The translations under genes and the position numbers were made by a program. The notes below the pieces were generated by a model that worked only from the letters and a program-made list of their open reading frames with translations, had not been told where the DNA came from and ran no database searches. 64,000 bases of DNA from Ulota crispa (taxonomy: Eukaryota; Streptophyta; Bryopsida; Orthotrichales; Orthotrichaceae): the NCBI GenBank assembly GCA_963920765.1, contig OY987252.1:1774466-1838465 (forward strand), read 5' to 3'. Positions 34,801 to 46,798 of this stretch are shown one piece after another; the first letter of the stretch is position 1, and each line of letters begins with the position of its first letter.

Positions 34801-37607
34801 GCGGCAACCTTGGTGTACCAAGCTTGTGGAGCTTGCTAGAGCACATAGAGGGCTTTCTTGAGCTTGCACGCATGGCCTAGAGGGAAAGCCTGAGTGAAGC
34901 CAGGAGGAGAGACATATATATCCTCCTCTATGCCATTGTTTAAGAAGGCCATCTTGACATTGAGGTGATAGATCTTCCAATTGTGCTAACGTACAAGGAA
35001 GACAAAACTACATAAGGTGTTCCATTTCACCACAAGAGCAAAGGTTTCAGAGTAATCTTGGCCTTTTTTCTGCTCAAAACCACGGACTACCAGGCGGGCC
35101 TTGAGCTTGACTGGAGTGCCGTTTGCATTGGTCTTGATTCAAAATATCCATTTGGTGGTGAGTGGTTTTTTGTAGCCAAGTAGGGGAACAGAATCCCAAG
35201 TGTCGTTCTTGTAGATGGACTCTAGCTCACTCTCCATGGCTCTGTGCCAGCCAGAGTGCTCCAAAGCTTCACAATAGTTGTGGAGGACCGTGGTGCCTGT
35301 GAGGGATGTTTTTGCTGCGTTGAGATAATTGCCAAGGTGAACTGGAAGTTGCCATAAGCAGCCACTTTGTGTGTGTTGTGGGGTGCCAATGTCCGATGAT
35401 GGATGTGTGCATTGATATGTGTAGAGTGGAATCATAGTAAGGTGCAACCTGTTGGGGGCTAACAACATAGTGACAAAGAAATCATAAGCAAAAATTGGAG
35501 TAAATGAAGAGGAGAGGGGTGGGGTGGACGTGACTGAGGAAGTCATGGCCGCCGAGGTTGGAGTAGATGAGTGCAAGCTTCAAGGTGCCAAAGTTGTCAT
35601 TGCTAGGATGGAAGTGCCGGGGGGGAGTAACTAAGCGGGGGAGGGAGGTGTCCGTGTGATTGGAATGCGTGCCTAGGTGACAAGTGCTGGTCAAGGGAGA
35701 GCACCGGTGGGAGGCAAGGGAACTTATCTACGGCTAGATTTTGGGTTTGGGTGCCCATGTGGGACACTGGCGAGGTCAAGCCAGTCATAATCAAATGCTT
35801 GTGGTTCAGCGTCAAGGTAGAACAAAGGAATACGCCTTCATTGAATTGGACATCCTTAGAGATGACGATTTTCTTAGAGGCAAGGTGGTAGTTCCAATAT
35901 CTAGTAGATTCCAAATCATAGCCCAGGAATAAACATTGAAGGGCCCGAGGAGCCCACTTCTTTTGGGAGGATGTGGTATCCACCACAAAGATCCCGCAGC
36001 CAAACCTTTGAGGTTTGTGACAACTGGAAGCAAACTTGTGAGGCGCTCATAGGGTGAGGCGTCTTGATTTGCACAAGTGGCAGTTTTGTTGATGAGGTAA
36101 TTAGCAATTTGAATTGCTTTGGTCTAGGGGTAGGATGGGAGCTGGCAGTCATAGGCAATGCTCCAAGCTTTCTCAAGTAACGTGCGGTTTTTGCGTTCAA
36201 CAACGCCGTACTAGTGAGGGATGTAGACTTGGGTGAATTGCCATTGGATACCAGTGCCTTTGCAGAATTCTCCAAATTCTTGAGAGGTATACTTGCCACA
36301 CTTGTCTGATCAAATGGCCCAAATCTTAGAGTGTTCTTGAAGTTCAGTCATGAGCCAAAACTATTTGATGCGCCGTAGAGTCTTGCTTTTGACCTGCAAG
36401 AAGTATATCCGCGTGAAGCAACTAAAATCATTGGTGAGGGTTAGAATGTATCTAGAGCCAAAGAAGGAAGGAACACTGAGTGGTCCACGTAGATCAATGT
36501 GGATCAGAAAGAGAGGCGTGCTTGTTCACAGGGGGCCTTCAAGGGGCTGTAGGCGGGAGTAGCCAGGGCACGGATGAGTTGTGCAGGCATGAGGGTGCTC
36601 GGATATCCGAGTCCGGGTTTTGTTTTTCTATTTGATAGGTTGGGCAGATGTGGTTCAAGTAGGTGGGTGTGGGTAAATCTATAGCTTTATGGTTAGTGGT
36701 CATGAAGATAAGTGTTCTATAGTTTGTGTGGCAAATTTGCAATGCCATGGTCACAGGGCTTGGTTTTTGGGTGTGGATTCTATGGTGTTACAAGTGAGTT
36801 TTGGAGGTCTAAACCTATACATTTCATTTTGGGAGTTTTGAGTGCCCCTAGCTAGAATCGTGCAGGTAAAGGGTAGGGAAAAATCCTTAAAGATGAGAAC
36901 CTAGTTTGAGTCAAATAAGACATTAAGGTTATCAAGGCTATCTGCAATGGTGCCTACTGAGAGCAAGTTCTTTGTGATCCTTGGGACATAGAGAACTTTG
37001 CTAAGTTTTATTTCTCCAAAATATGAGGTGATGGCTACATTGCACGTTCTTGCTATAGGAAGAGATTCATCTCCGGCTGTACTAATGCTAGATTGGCTAC
37101 CTAAGGCTACGTTGTGGATGAAGTCTTTGAAGTCGGTAACGTGCTTAGAGGCGCGGCTATCAATATACCAATCTTGGCTGGTGCTAGTGGTGATGTTGTT
37201 GAGTTCGGTGATGTGGGCCGCAAGCTCAGGTTTGGAGCCAGAGGACTCGTTGTAGTTGGCCACATAGTTCAAAGTGGTGTCGGGTTGGGACGTCTATTGT
37301 GCTACCTTCCAATGCTTGGTTTTGGCAATGAGGTTGGAACAATGCCGCATCCAGTGGTCTCTAGAACCACAGAAGTGGTAGGGGCCTGGAGGTCTCTTTT
37401 GCTTAGTCTTGCTGTTGGAACTGGATGGCTTCCAATGAGCCTTAACAAGTAGAGCCTCCCCATCAATGATTGGTTGCCGTATGCTCCGACGTCAATTATT
37501 TTGCAGGAGAATCTCAATCATGTCATAGACAGTGGGAAATGAAGAGCGGTACAAGAGGGAGTTTACCAAACCTTTGTAGGATGGAGGAAATGCAAGAAGG
37601 GCATGCT
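34801..37607 (-). pseudogene. Copia gag C-terminus, protease, integrase and RT N-terminal part, broken
   Basis: From right to left: gag end (FPPSYKGLVNSLLYRSSFPT), a degraded CCHC finger (HFCGSRDHWMRHC) near 37,360, the protease box (DWYIDSRASKHV, normally DSG) near 37,150, and the pre-integrase LLSVGT motif near 36,940. Integrase C-terminal sequence follows at 35,603-35,986 (CLFLGYDLESTRYWNYHLAS, then KKIVISKDVQFNEG). RT entry at 35,139-35,300 reads GWHRAMESELESIYKNDTWD. RT is then cut by element C at 34,800. Stops are frequent, many as TAG. Confidence 0.85.
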
Positions 37608-38225
37608 AAGTGAAAGAGATGTACCACTTTTGGCACAATTTTTACTATATTTAGTGTACAAAAACACATCAAAAACACTAAAATATTGAATAACATTTGT
37701 GAAAAACATTTTTTTGGAAATTTGTTTTTTAGCCATTCTAGACCTAGTTGCAATCATTTGGAATCTTTAACACAATTAAGGAAAATATAAATTTTCACAA
37801 AATCATCACTTGCCAAAAAACAAGCAGAAAATGAGCATTATTTTTGTAGATATTTGAAAAAAATTGTATGTATTTAGAAATTTGAATGCAAATTTGGATA
37901 GAAGAGCCATGGATGTCTTTTGTTAAGTAGAGGTGGAAGAATATGATTTCTCCAAGTCCAAGATTTTAGTACTTTTCCATAATTTTCTAATACTTTCTAG
38001 TCTTGTGACATTTCAATAATGGTCCACAAAAGTACAAATTTTAACAACTTAAAATGTTTTTTTTAACAATTTTCATTATGATCTTATGTACTTAACACAT
38101 GTAGTTAATAGAAAAACAAAAAAAAAATCTAAAAAACCCCTTTCAACTTTGAGCAATTTCAAATACAAAATCATGTTTACCTCCATTTTTGGATTGTGAC
38201 ACCCAAAGTGGTATACCTTTAGTAT
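37608..38225. mobile_element. 618-bp element with terminal inverted repeats inside Copia gag
   Basis: The left end AAGTGAAAGAGATGTACCAC and the complement of the right end ATACTAAAGGTATACCACTT share GTACCACTTTTGG/ATACCACTTTGGG and CACAAT further in. ATGCT flanks both sides (37,603-37,607 and 38,226-38,230), a duplication of at least 5 bp. Removing the element with one flank gives the smooth gag reading QQGEHALLAFPPSYK. The interior is AT-rich with no gene. The class is unclear; Mutator-like is possible. Confidence 0.7.
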
Positions 38226-38720
38226 ATGCTCACCTTGCTGGGCAATGGACGCGTCTTCAATTGCGTCATCACAATACGCCAAGTTGTTGAGCAGCTATTG
38301 TAGATCGTGGAGAAACTCCGTGATGAATTGGCCGGCTTGAAACTTGATGTTGGTGAGACGATACCTAAGCATGACCTTTCAAGAGTCTAAGCTGCATGCG
38401 TAGAAATTTTTGAGCTTGGCCCAAACTACAACTGGATCAATGATACCAATGATGTAGGGAATGACATTATCTTTAATCAAGAGAGCTATGAATGTGCAAG
38501 GTTTGGATTTCAAGTTCTCTAGTGCCTCAATAGCGGCTGGATTAGTGGAAGCAACTGTTGCAGCAGGTGGCTCTATAAGTTTCCAAGTATCGTCTCTACT
38601 CATCAAATTCTCCATTTTGAAGCTCCAAATGCTGTAGTTTGGTGCTCCCTCCAACTTGAATCCTTCACCCAATAAGAAGTCTCGAGACGTCATGATAGTA
38701 CTGGCCCTAATCCTAGACAA
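38226..38720 (-). pseudogene. Copia gag, N-terminal part
   Basis: Gag forms the particle around the element RNA. From 38,720 it reads MSRIRASTIMTSRDFLLGEG, then NYSIWSFKMENLMSRDDTWK, the usual Copia start where YxxWxxxMxxxL precedes LW. One TAG (38,379) interrupts it. The frame continues LTNIKFQAGQFITEFLHDLQ and then to QQGEH, where the 618-bp element interrupts. Confidence 0.85.
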
Positions 38721-38819
38721 CTAGACCGCTCTTCCTAGAACTCTCCTATTGGACCTAGTTCAATCACCACAAAACTGAGCTCTCTTGTTTACAAGAACAG
38801 GTTCAAAGGTCAAAACTGT

Positions 38820-38832
38820 GCTTTTGATACCA
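38820..38832 (-). promoter_or_regulatory. Primer-binding site of the Copia (tRNA-iMet type)
   Basis: On the minus strand TGGTATCAAAAGC follows the CA end of the 5' LTR directly. It matches the common plant TGGTATCAGAGC site except for two or three bases. Confidence 0.85.
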
Positions 38833-39101
38833 TGTAGAAACTCTAGAATCAAAATGTGTGCAAAAGATCAGATAATCTTAGCTGAGATTGTTTCTCCTAA
38901 TATACATTAGAAGGGAGTTAATCTCTAATAACTGATAAGTTATGGATGTAACTACGTGGAGTCCCACAACTCATAACCATAGATTACGCTAACTATAAAT
39001 TAGAGTATTGTAGTACGTCTATGTTAGACTGCCGAGTGTACATCTATGTCGGACAGCCAGGTGTCTGTCCAATGTGACCGTCAGAGCCAGTTTCGCTAAC
39101 A
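38833..39101 (-). repeat. Copia 5' LTR, 269 bp
   Basis: In element orientation it runs from TGTTAGCGAAACTGG to GAGTTTCTACA, with intact TG...CA ends, the primer site adjacent and the duplication AGAAA outside. Confidence 0.9.
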
Positions 39102-39495
39102 AGAAACGCATCAAAAAAGCAAATGAGAGGAGTGGGCGTAATTGTAAATGCCCTAGCGAGGTTGTTCAACAATTTATCATGGGTGAAAGTAATTCAACTA
39201 AGAACCTGGGACAATCAAGTGGAGGAATTATACAACACCCAAGATCCAACATTGATGGAGTCACCAATACATTGAAGGTAACAAAACGCTTGGTGTGCAC
39301 TCAAGTAGGAGATGGAATAGACATGGAGGTGCAAAACCTAAAATCCAAGGTGGAAAGAGAAAGAAAGGAAATGCCAGGCCAAGAGGGGAGGATGAGAACC
39401 AGAGCTCAGGTGATTACGTGAGCACAGATTCTCCCCAGGACGACACAGATCTAGATGCTGATGAAGTGGCTAGCAATGATACTTTCACCCTATAA
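39102..39495 (+). pseudogene. C-terminal extension of the hAT-like protein, resumed after the Copia
   Basis: After the AGAAA duplication the reading continues KRIKKANERSGRNCKCPSE in the frame left at 28,820, once the Copia and one duplication are set aside. Two stops in the left part (TGA near 28,628 and TAG at 28,755) fit decayed CGA and CAG. The sequence ends in one of two overlapping frames: the first to 39,421, the second to 39,495 with an acidic SSGDYVSTDSPQDDTDLDAD. A frameshift near 39,340 probably joins them. The extension is basic then acidic, without a known domain. Confidence 0.6.
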
Positions 39496-41399
39496 GTAGT
39501 AGAATTATAGCGTTATACACCTAAAGGCAATAATTACAAGTGTAAGCAAAAGAGTTTTTTTTTTTTTGCAGAACGGCATGTATATTTATAGAAGAAGTAT
39601 AGATCCACATAGCATATGTTGGTTTTTTTGTAAAATCTTCTTTTGCAATGCAGTGTCTAAATTAAATTGAAATGATTAAAGTTTGATGCGTTGATTTCTA
39701 TAGATGTTTGAGTCTTTAATCCCTAAATGCCCAAGGCAACAGATTTTGGGGCCAACAATACTTTGAACTTCAACAACACCTAATTAAGCTTCTATTTTTA
39801 GCAATTTTGTTTTATAATTATTTGGTTTTAAGTAGAGTTTTAGCATCAAATACCAAGTTTAAATACTATTAATTGTGGATTATTTATTTCAGATTTTGTG
39901 CAACGGTGTCCTTTGCAATGTCAAGGATTTTCGTGTTATTAGCTCATTAGAATGAGCTTGAATTACATCAGATTTTGGAGGAAATTTCTCAGTACAAATT
40001 CATATCAAGAAATAGTAGAAGAGATTTTTAACCGTACATGGATTGGAGTTATGTATGTTCTGTCTTTCACCCATGCATGTCATAAAAGCCTTTTGCGGTT
40101 ATATGTATGGATGTATGTATAGACATATTTGAGTTGCTATGATGGCTTTCTAAATTTTTTTATGCACCCCCCATCATACAACCCTTCAATATGTATGGTT
40201 GTAACACTTATTTTCCAATTGATTCAAACTTTGGAATATTGGTTGCAAATCATATAATGATATCTATTTTACAAAACTTGGTCACTATCACATTTACATT
40301 AAAATCTCTATAGAAGGCATTCTAAAGCTTTTTGGAAATACTTGTATGAAGGATAGATGTTTATTTGGATGTTTCTTACATATCCACGCTGGCCACGCAC
40401 TCAAATCAAAAAAATGCATCACCAATTATTTTTGATCAATTATCATGTAAAATCATGAATTTCATATAAACCAATTCACCAAAAATAGGGTTTGGATGTT
40501 TAGGAATTGAAATTTGGTATGCTTGATTGGGATTGCATAAGAATTATACATCAATGATGCAAGACAACAGAAAGTCAATAATAATCTAGGTAATTATGCA
40601 AATGTCTTTGAATGGCATATTGGGAGTTCCCAATCTTTTTGTCCCCCCACTATACATGTCAAAGAAGCTTCAAAGCATTTCAAATTGTATAACACATGGA
40701 GAAACTTTATTAGTTACAAAGAACTATTGAATGATTCAAACTAGTGAGTTGTTAAGATTATAATTATGGAAATGGAAAATGCCAATCCTAGTGGTCATAA
40801 TGTTGTAATAACCTAGTCAGATTGTTGTAATAACCCAAATCCAAAGGTCATAATGTTGTAATAAGCAACATCCATTTTAGATTGCTTTTCTTTTACCAAA
40901 ATGTTGAAAACTAAGTAAAAGAAAGGACTGCAAAGTTTATTTTAGAGCAGAGAATCCAAGACTGCATGCAAACAAATACTTCTCATAGCTGTCTTCTCAT
41001 TGAGTCTAACGCAATGATTAAAAGCTTAATACATTCACATAATTCTTCTATACCAATTTTGAAGATTTGTTTTTGAAAAAAGAGAATTTAAAAAATCTGC
41101 CTTGGACACTTGCATACCCCTCAAACGTAAAACACAACATATGAGGCTCTTACTATTTACCCCTAATTCCAAATGTCATGAAATTAATTGCATATGAAGA
41201 TAAACCTCGTTTGCACATTCTATTAAAGTTTTATCCTTAGATATGTAAAGCTCCAATCCTAGATACTTGCCCAAAAAAGCTATTTTGCTAAAAAAGGAGT
41301 CTGTTCCTTTAGGGGTTATAAGAGTGGCCAAAGGCTTTTGAAATTTTTGGACAGCATGAACAGAATCTACCCTTGCACGCGCATATGCCTCCTTAGGAC
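39496..41399. other. AT-rich non-coding stretch
   Basis: It starts with the A/T run after the transposase end. No open frame longer than 60 codons looks coding. A short phrase about CATAATGTTGTAATAA is repeated at 40,798, 40,825 and 40,848. Confidence 0.4.
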
Positions 41400-41640
41400 A
41401 AGCTGTAGCCCAACACCTGCAATCACCCTTTTGCAATCCAAAGTCGCCCTCATGCAACCAGCGGTTGCGTGATGTGCACGTGCCTCAAGGCAACCTTTGG
41501 TATGTGCCTCCTCACCTCATGCAATGAGCAAACTTCAGGAAGTGCATGCGCCTCGTAGGCGCCCACTGGTGAGAGAACCCGCACTCGCCATAGGCGACCT
41601 TTGGTAGATGGACCGTCACTTGCCCTTCTGCAAGTGTGGG
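41400..41640. repeat. GTTGCCC-like GC-rich block upstream of DWCHIDKLF copy B
   Basis: It has words such as CAGCGGTTGCGTG, AAGTCGCCCTCATGCAACC and AGGCGACCTTTGG. It lies about 360 bases before the start of copy B, like the blocks before copies A and C. Confidence 0.45.
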
Positions 41641-42001
41641 TACATAAGGGCCCATTCCAATGTACCAACCTACGATCTCTATTGCTCCCCTCTACGCGAT
41701 AACTATCAACCACCTTGAAGTGGCTGGCTGCACGCTCTTGAGGGGAGCAAAGATTCTTTTGGAGGAGGGATGTTTTGCTCATTTTTTCTGCTTCTCCATC
41801 CAACCCTTGAGATTCACATCCCAAGGGCAATACATACATGTTTATTTCTCATATGACATTATACTTGTAAATGTCTATGATTGAATGTGTATAAATTCAA
41901 ATGTAGAGAGAGTTGTAATTTTCCTCTTCTAGAGCCAGTGATTTTGCATTGCACATTTGACTTAGTGTTTAAAATAGCACTAAGCTCTATTAGTAACCAT
42001 T

Positions 42002-43600
42002 ATGGAGAATGAGCTAGAAGAGTCGCGTCTTTCCATTAGAAGAGTGCTGTCGACATTAGAGAGAAAGGCCATCTGTGACAAGACTTGTGCACAAAGAAGA
42101 AAACCTCAAAAGAAGAGAGTGCAAATCTTGCTTGATCCAAAGATTAAGGCTTTTAAGGGTTGGCAAGATGAACCAAAACCTTAGAATTACAAAACAGGTA
42201 CTAAATATTTGGATTGGTGTCACATTGACAAGTTATTTCCTCTACATTGCTACAAGCAGCACTTGAACTAGAACAAGGCAAATCTTGGATATGCTAAGGA
42301 TGAAGAATTCAAAGACAAATGTTGCGAGGTGTGGTGGAAATTATATTTGGAACCTTCTACGTATTGAAAGAATAATTTTGGTTTATTTCTTATGAGAATG
42401 GTGTATGCTGAAATCATATTAAAAAAGGAGGTGGATTGGAGAACACTAAAAGAGGGCTTAGTCATTGTACGTCATGAAGAGGCATCAGTATTGCGGGGTG
42501 AGGTGCGTGGTATTTGGAAGGAGACATTGGGTTTTGTACAGCCTCAAAAATCTTCTGTTGTAAACACTTTAGTACAGTGGTCACCTTCTTCTAGATGAGC
42601 ACATGCACAAGTACGATGGGTACTATTTCCATAGCAATGATGACAACAACTCCATGAGAGTAGAAGATCAAGAGGAATTGGGAGCTGACCAAGAGAAGAA
42701 GAGGGAAAAGTAATCAACCAAGGAATTGGAGGCTGACCAAGTGAAGAAGAGGGAAGAGGAATCAACCAAGGAATTGGGAGCTGACCAAGAGAGGAAGAGG
42801 GAGGAGGAATCAATGGAGGAATTGGGAGCTGACCAAGAGAGGAAGAGGGAAGAGGAATCAACAAATATTCCCCAATGTTCCAAGAATATTAGGAAAGTTG
42901 TGGCCCATGTTCAACAAAATCCATGTTTGCAAGAACATCCGCACAATGGCAGTGAAAGCAATGCAGAGGACAAAGAATCTAGGATACTCAAAAAAATTGA
43001 GAATACAAAGATATCTTTGAGTTTGAAGATGGAGGAGTTGGAGAATTTAAAGGAATGTGAAGCTAATTGGAACGCTGTGAATGCATTGAAGCAAAAACAA
43101 GAGGCTTTGGCAGACGTCATTAACTAGAGAGAGCATCATATTAATGAATTGAAGAGGAAACATGACTTGTGCCAAAAGGGACTTGTTAATGAGAAAAACA
43201 ACACAAAGGAAGTGTATGCTAAATGGGAATCTAAACTAGCAAACCATTTGAAGCATGTGTGAGATGTACAAGAGAGGAAGGACAACTTCAATATAGAAGC
43301 AAATGAAGTAGAGAAAATAAATTATGATGCCGTTGTTGTATATGTCAAGGAAATGGATGATGAAAGTAGGGACAAAAAATATGGTTGTGATGTTGAACAT
43401 GTAGTGATGCTAGAGAAATGTGTACAGTTTTGTGAGTAAACATTGAAGGTACTAAACTATGAATACAACAATCTAGCAACTAAGAATCAATGGCAAGGAG
43501 CGGTGTTGAAGTAGAAGAGGGCAACAAAGGAAAAGTCAAGTATAGAATTAGAGAAGGTGAGTCAAGAGCCTGTGCTGCATGACTTTTTCCCATGAAGAAC
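42002..43600 (+). pseudogene. Unknown protein family with DWCHIDKLF motif, copy B
   Basis: ATG at 42,002 begins MENELEESRLSIRRVLSTLE. The shared domain follows: LDPKIKAFKGWQDEP, a TAG, then YLDWCHIDKLFPLHCYKQ, NKANL, FKDKCCEVWWKLYLEP and RMVYAEIILKKEVDWRTLKE (to 42,450). After a gap come four 16-residue repeats (unit near EELGADQERKREEES) and then a long predicted coiled coil (42,960-43,560) with SLKMEELENLKECEANWN and NALKQKQEALADVIN. About six stops interrupt it, mainly TAG. It ends near 43,600. The layout of domain plus coiled coil is shared with copies A and C. Function unknown. Confidence 0.6.
42675..42862 (+). repeat. 48-bp tandem repeat coding 16-residue units, four copies
   Basis: GAATTG begins units at 42,675, 42,723, 42,771 and 42,819, an exact spacing of 48 bases. 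The units code charged residues, with a GADQERKREEES core. Confidence 0.9.
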
Positions 43601-44399
43601 CAAAACTTAAAAAGCATTGAAGAGAAACATGAGAGACAATTTTGTAGGATGATAATTGTCAATTTTGAGTATATAAATAAAAAGTTACTTTGTACATTTG
43701 CTTTTACATTGAATTTATGATAAAAATAGTGTGCACAAGAGTATGGAATGTTTCTGGGTTGCCTAACATGAAATAGTGTGAAGAGTTCAAATTCTTTGTG
43801 GTGTAAATGGTTTTTACATTTGATTTATAAGTTTTGATGTATAATATTACAATGCAAGGCAGCAAATGTGAACTATGGAGAGTGGAGCAAACTATGAATC
43901 TATGGTTCATGAACAAATTTCAATTTTGACTCAAATGACTTTAGGAATACAGACAGTACATATTTTTTAAATGACAATTAAAAGTGAATCCACGAAGGAT
44001 TGCAACCTTCATTTTGAGAAGCATACTCAAAAATGCCATTTGCATGGAATATAGTCAATAGTTTTTGAAAATGGTATATATGCAAGTGTAACTATATGAT
44101 ATTCTTTCAAAGAAGTATAAGATTGTGAAAGGAGTTACAAAAGACGAGACCAAAGATAATGCTACTTTACATCACAAAGATTTTAAGAGCAACCATCATT
44201 TGCACCTTGCTTGATTAGACCAAATTTCTATGAAATGTGTGATATAAAACCATGGCACCATGTCACCAATTGTTTTGTGGGATTTGTTTGGAATGGTGAT
44301 AAATTGGAATATAAAGATGGAAGACCATGGAAACACAAACTATCAAAAAACTTGTTTATATTCAAAATCCTAAACCCCTAAAGACCCAATCCCTTATTG
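43601..44399. other. AT-rich non-coding stretch
   Basis: The tail of copy B ends here. A few degenerate phrases recall the 174-bp monomer just before 44,400. No gene is seen. Confidence 0.35.
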
Positions 44400-44445
44400 G
44401 AAGTCACATATTAATATACTTGCCAAAGGATGGGATTATGGAGAG
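44400..44445 (+). repeat. Partial 174-bp monomer upstream of LINE ORF1
   Basis: GTCACATATTAATATACTTG followed by CCAAAGGATGGGATTATGG matches the end of the monomer. The next bases (GGTTTTTT and then CTATTGCT) recall the sequence after the array in the minus-strand LINE. Confidence 0.65.
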
Positions 44446-44717
44446 GTTTTTTTTTTTTGTACGCTCCTATTGCTACGACGCAAAGCCGGAGCTTTTAGAA
44501 TTTGAAGCCTAGAAGCAATCAAGTGCTGGACAAAGGCTAAGCACTGTTGCAAAAGTGTGAATACTGCAATACATCAAGAAGGAGGGAGAGTTGACAACCA
44601 CAACAAATCCCTTGTTGAGGATGCTGCGGTATTCTAGGGTTTGATACAAACGATTGTGTAGAAGGACTCTTAGCTTGTATTCTATAGTTGACAATAAAGA
44701 GGCACTACTGAGGCCCT

Positions 44718-46640
44718 ATGGCGTCCAAGCACCTGGAAACAATTTTGATGCCGCAGCCAACTTGCACCAAAGAACAAGCAAAGAACTGCTTGCAAGCCAA
44801 AGTTGACACTAGATTGGAGGAGCAACTCCCGGAGCTGCGGGAGGAACAAACAAAGAGCTTGAGATTGCCATCATCAAACAAAATTGGCTGGGGAGACTTG
44901 CCACATAAGACAACATCAAAAAGCTCAACCTTGTCAGGTAACTCAAATGAAAAAATTTCAAGACCTCTTATTGATCCAAGCTAGAAGCCATTGTTTGAGA
45001 TCCCATTGAAGCAGCTGGAAGAGCTGAGGAAGGAGAGACAACAACATTACAAATGTTTGGTCCTTGGACAGCTCCAAGGCACCCTACCAGGTCACTCTAA
45101 CCTTATCAAGTTCATTTGCACACACATAGGTGATTCTTTCATTGCAATGTAGATGCTGGCTAACGGCCAATTCAAGCTAGAATTCCTAGACAAACCAACA
45201 GTGCTGAAATGTATAGCCTTCGAAAGTATGAATTGGAGAGGCAGGACCATAACATTTGACAAATGGCACAATAACTTTGCTGCGGCCCCAATCACATCCA
45301 TCTGCTTACCATTTCCCACTATTAGATTCCAATTCCCAAAATTGGACCCCCTCTTAGATTTGGAGGCATGGCTAAGAAGCCAAGGGGAGATGATAATGCG
45401 GGTCACATCCATTGAAGACAGCTCCTTAGGGAGCAAAAGACCCTCTGGGCCAATCGTCAACGTAGTGGCTAAAGACATCTCTAAACTACTAGGGGTCCTC
45501 CGGATCCCAGTACTACGAGACAATGCTTGATAGATGGAACAATATAGGCAGAGGGTGCTTTACGCCAGCTTACTAAACCATTGCAGCAGATGTTGACAAT
45601 TCAGTCACAATACGCGGGACCGCCAGCTTGGGAAACATGGAGAGCCACCTGAAAACACAACAACAAGGGGATAGGCAAACATGCAATGCAAGAGGAAGAG
45701 TCAATGAATGATCAAGACAACTTCAAGACGGTGCAAGGCAAATACTTGCGCAAGAACAATAGAATAGAATGGAAGACAAAAGAAAGGACAGTGGCCCTGG
45801 CTATGGTGACCCAAGTCCACTCTCCTTCATGCCTAGTGGTAGAATAGAATCCCTACGCTCTACTGAGCAAAGAGGTGGACATGGCAACACAGTTAGTGCA
45901 GGAGGAGAGAACGCCAAAGGTACCAAGGGAAGACTTTCCAACAATACCAACATTACCAGCTATTGAATCCACCCCACAGCCGCGCAGATTCCAACAATGG
46001 GCAAAGGTGATTCCCTTCATGGCAATGTAGGGGCGGGGAACTCAGACCCACAAGGACCCCTTGAGGGTAGGTTTTGGGAGTAAGAGAAACAAGAACAATT
46101 GTCCTCACAATTGTCAGCAAACTTATGGGCATCTCTTTTGGAAGCAGAGCTCAAGGACACCTTCCTAGTTAGAAACGCAATGTGCAACAACCAAGGAGAG
46201 AAGTATCTCACAATATGGCCAATCATTTACACTAAAAACGACCAAGGGAAAGAGATCCTACTAGAGAAGAGAGAGAACCTTAACTTGATTGATCCAACGC
46301 CAATATCATTCACTCCACAAGAAATAGGAGTGCCAATGCTAAAAGGACGAACAGTTGTAGGCCTTAGAGAAAATATGCAAAAAAAGCTAAAGAAACCTCC
46401 TAGATTGCAGCTCTAGGAATCGATCAACTGGACGGTGCAATGGGACGGGGACAAGCAAGCCTAGGAACTAACGGTCCTAGAGTCAATTCTTGTTGCCTCA
46501 AATTCCAAAGCTAGTATAGAGATTCCTTTGGCATGGGTTGAGGGTAGCAAAATCACCACACTAGCTAGAGGCATAAAAAGGGACATGGCCAATCATTCAT
46601 TTAGAGAGAGTATCGGCCTACAAAGACTGGCTCTCAACAT
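44718..46640 (+). pseudogene. LINE ORF1, decayed
   Basis: It begins MASKHLETILMPQPTCTKEQ at 44,718. The DUF4283-like part is 45,153-45,530 (MLANGQFKLEFLDKPTVLKC, then WRGRTITFDKWHNNF). The knuckle near 45,575 reads HCSRC then a TGA, with SHNTRD in place of GHxxxxC, so zinc binding is lost. The C-terminal part at 46,099-46,416 reads EKYLTIWPIIYTKNDQGKE and LKKPPRLQL. TAG stops at 45,150, 46,414 and 46,462 fall where a CAG codon is expected. Confidence 0.75.
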
Positions 46641-46798
46641 GGAGGAATGGGCTCAGGTATGAACGCTTCTCTGCAATAGCTAGCAAAAAAAGCTAGAGCA
46701 CCCAAGGTTACTCCTTTGACTCCTAAGACCATTGGGTTGTCTGCAATGAGAGTAGTAACCAACGTACACCAGAGCCCGACTGGGTCCCAAGCAATCTG

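Larger units (their letters stand above)
28821..39101 (-). mobile_element. Ty1/Copia retrotransposon with two LTRs, nested insertions
   Basis: The two LTRs are each 269 bp. The target duplication is AGATA (28,816-28,820) and AGAAA (39,102-39,106). Order on the minus strand: LTR, tRNA-iMet-type primer site, gag, protease, integrase, RT, RNase H, an extra 0.8-kb stretch, polypurine tract, LTR. This Copia order (integrase before RT) is visible from motifs. Three later insertions lie inside: a 618-bp TIR element in gag (37,608-38,225), the TG...CA element copy C in RT (31,130-34,795) and a 145-bp MITE at the RT active site (30,882-31,026). The Copia itself sits in the C-terminal extension of the hAT-like gene. 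Confidence 0.9.
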
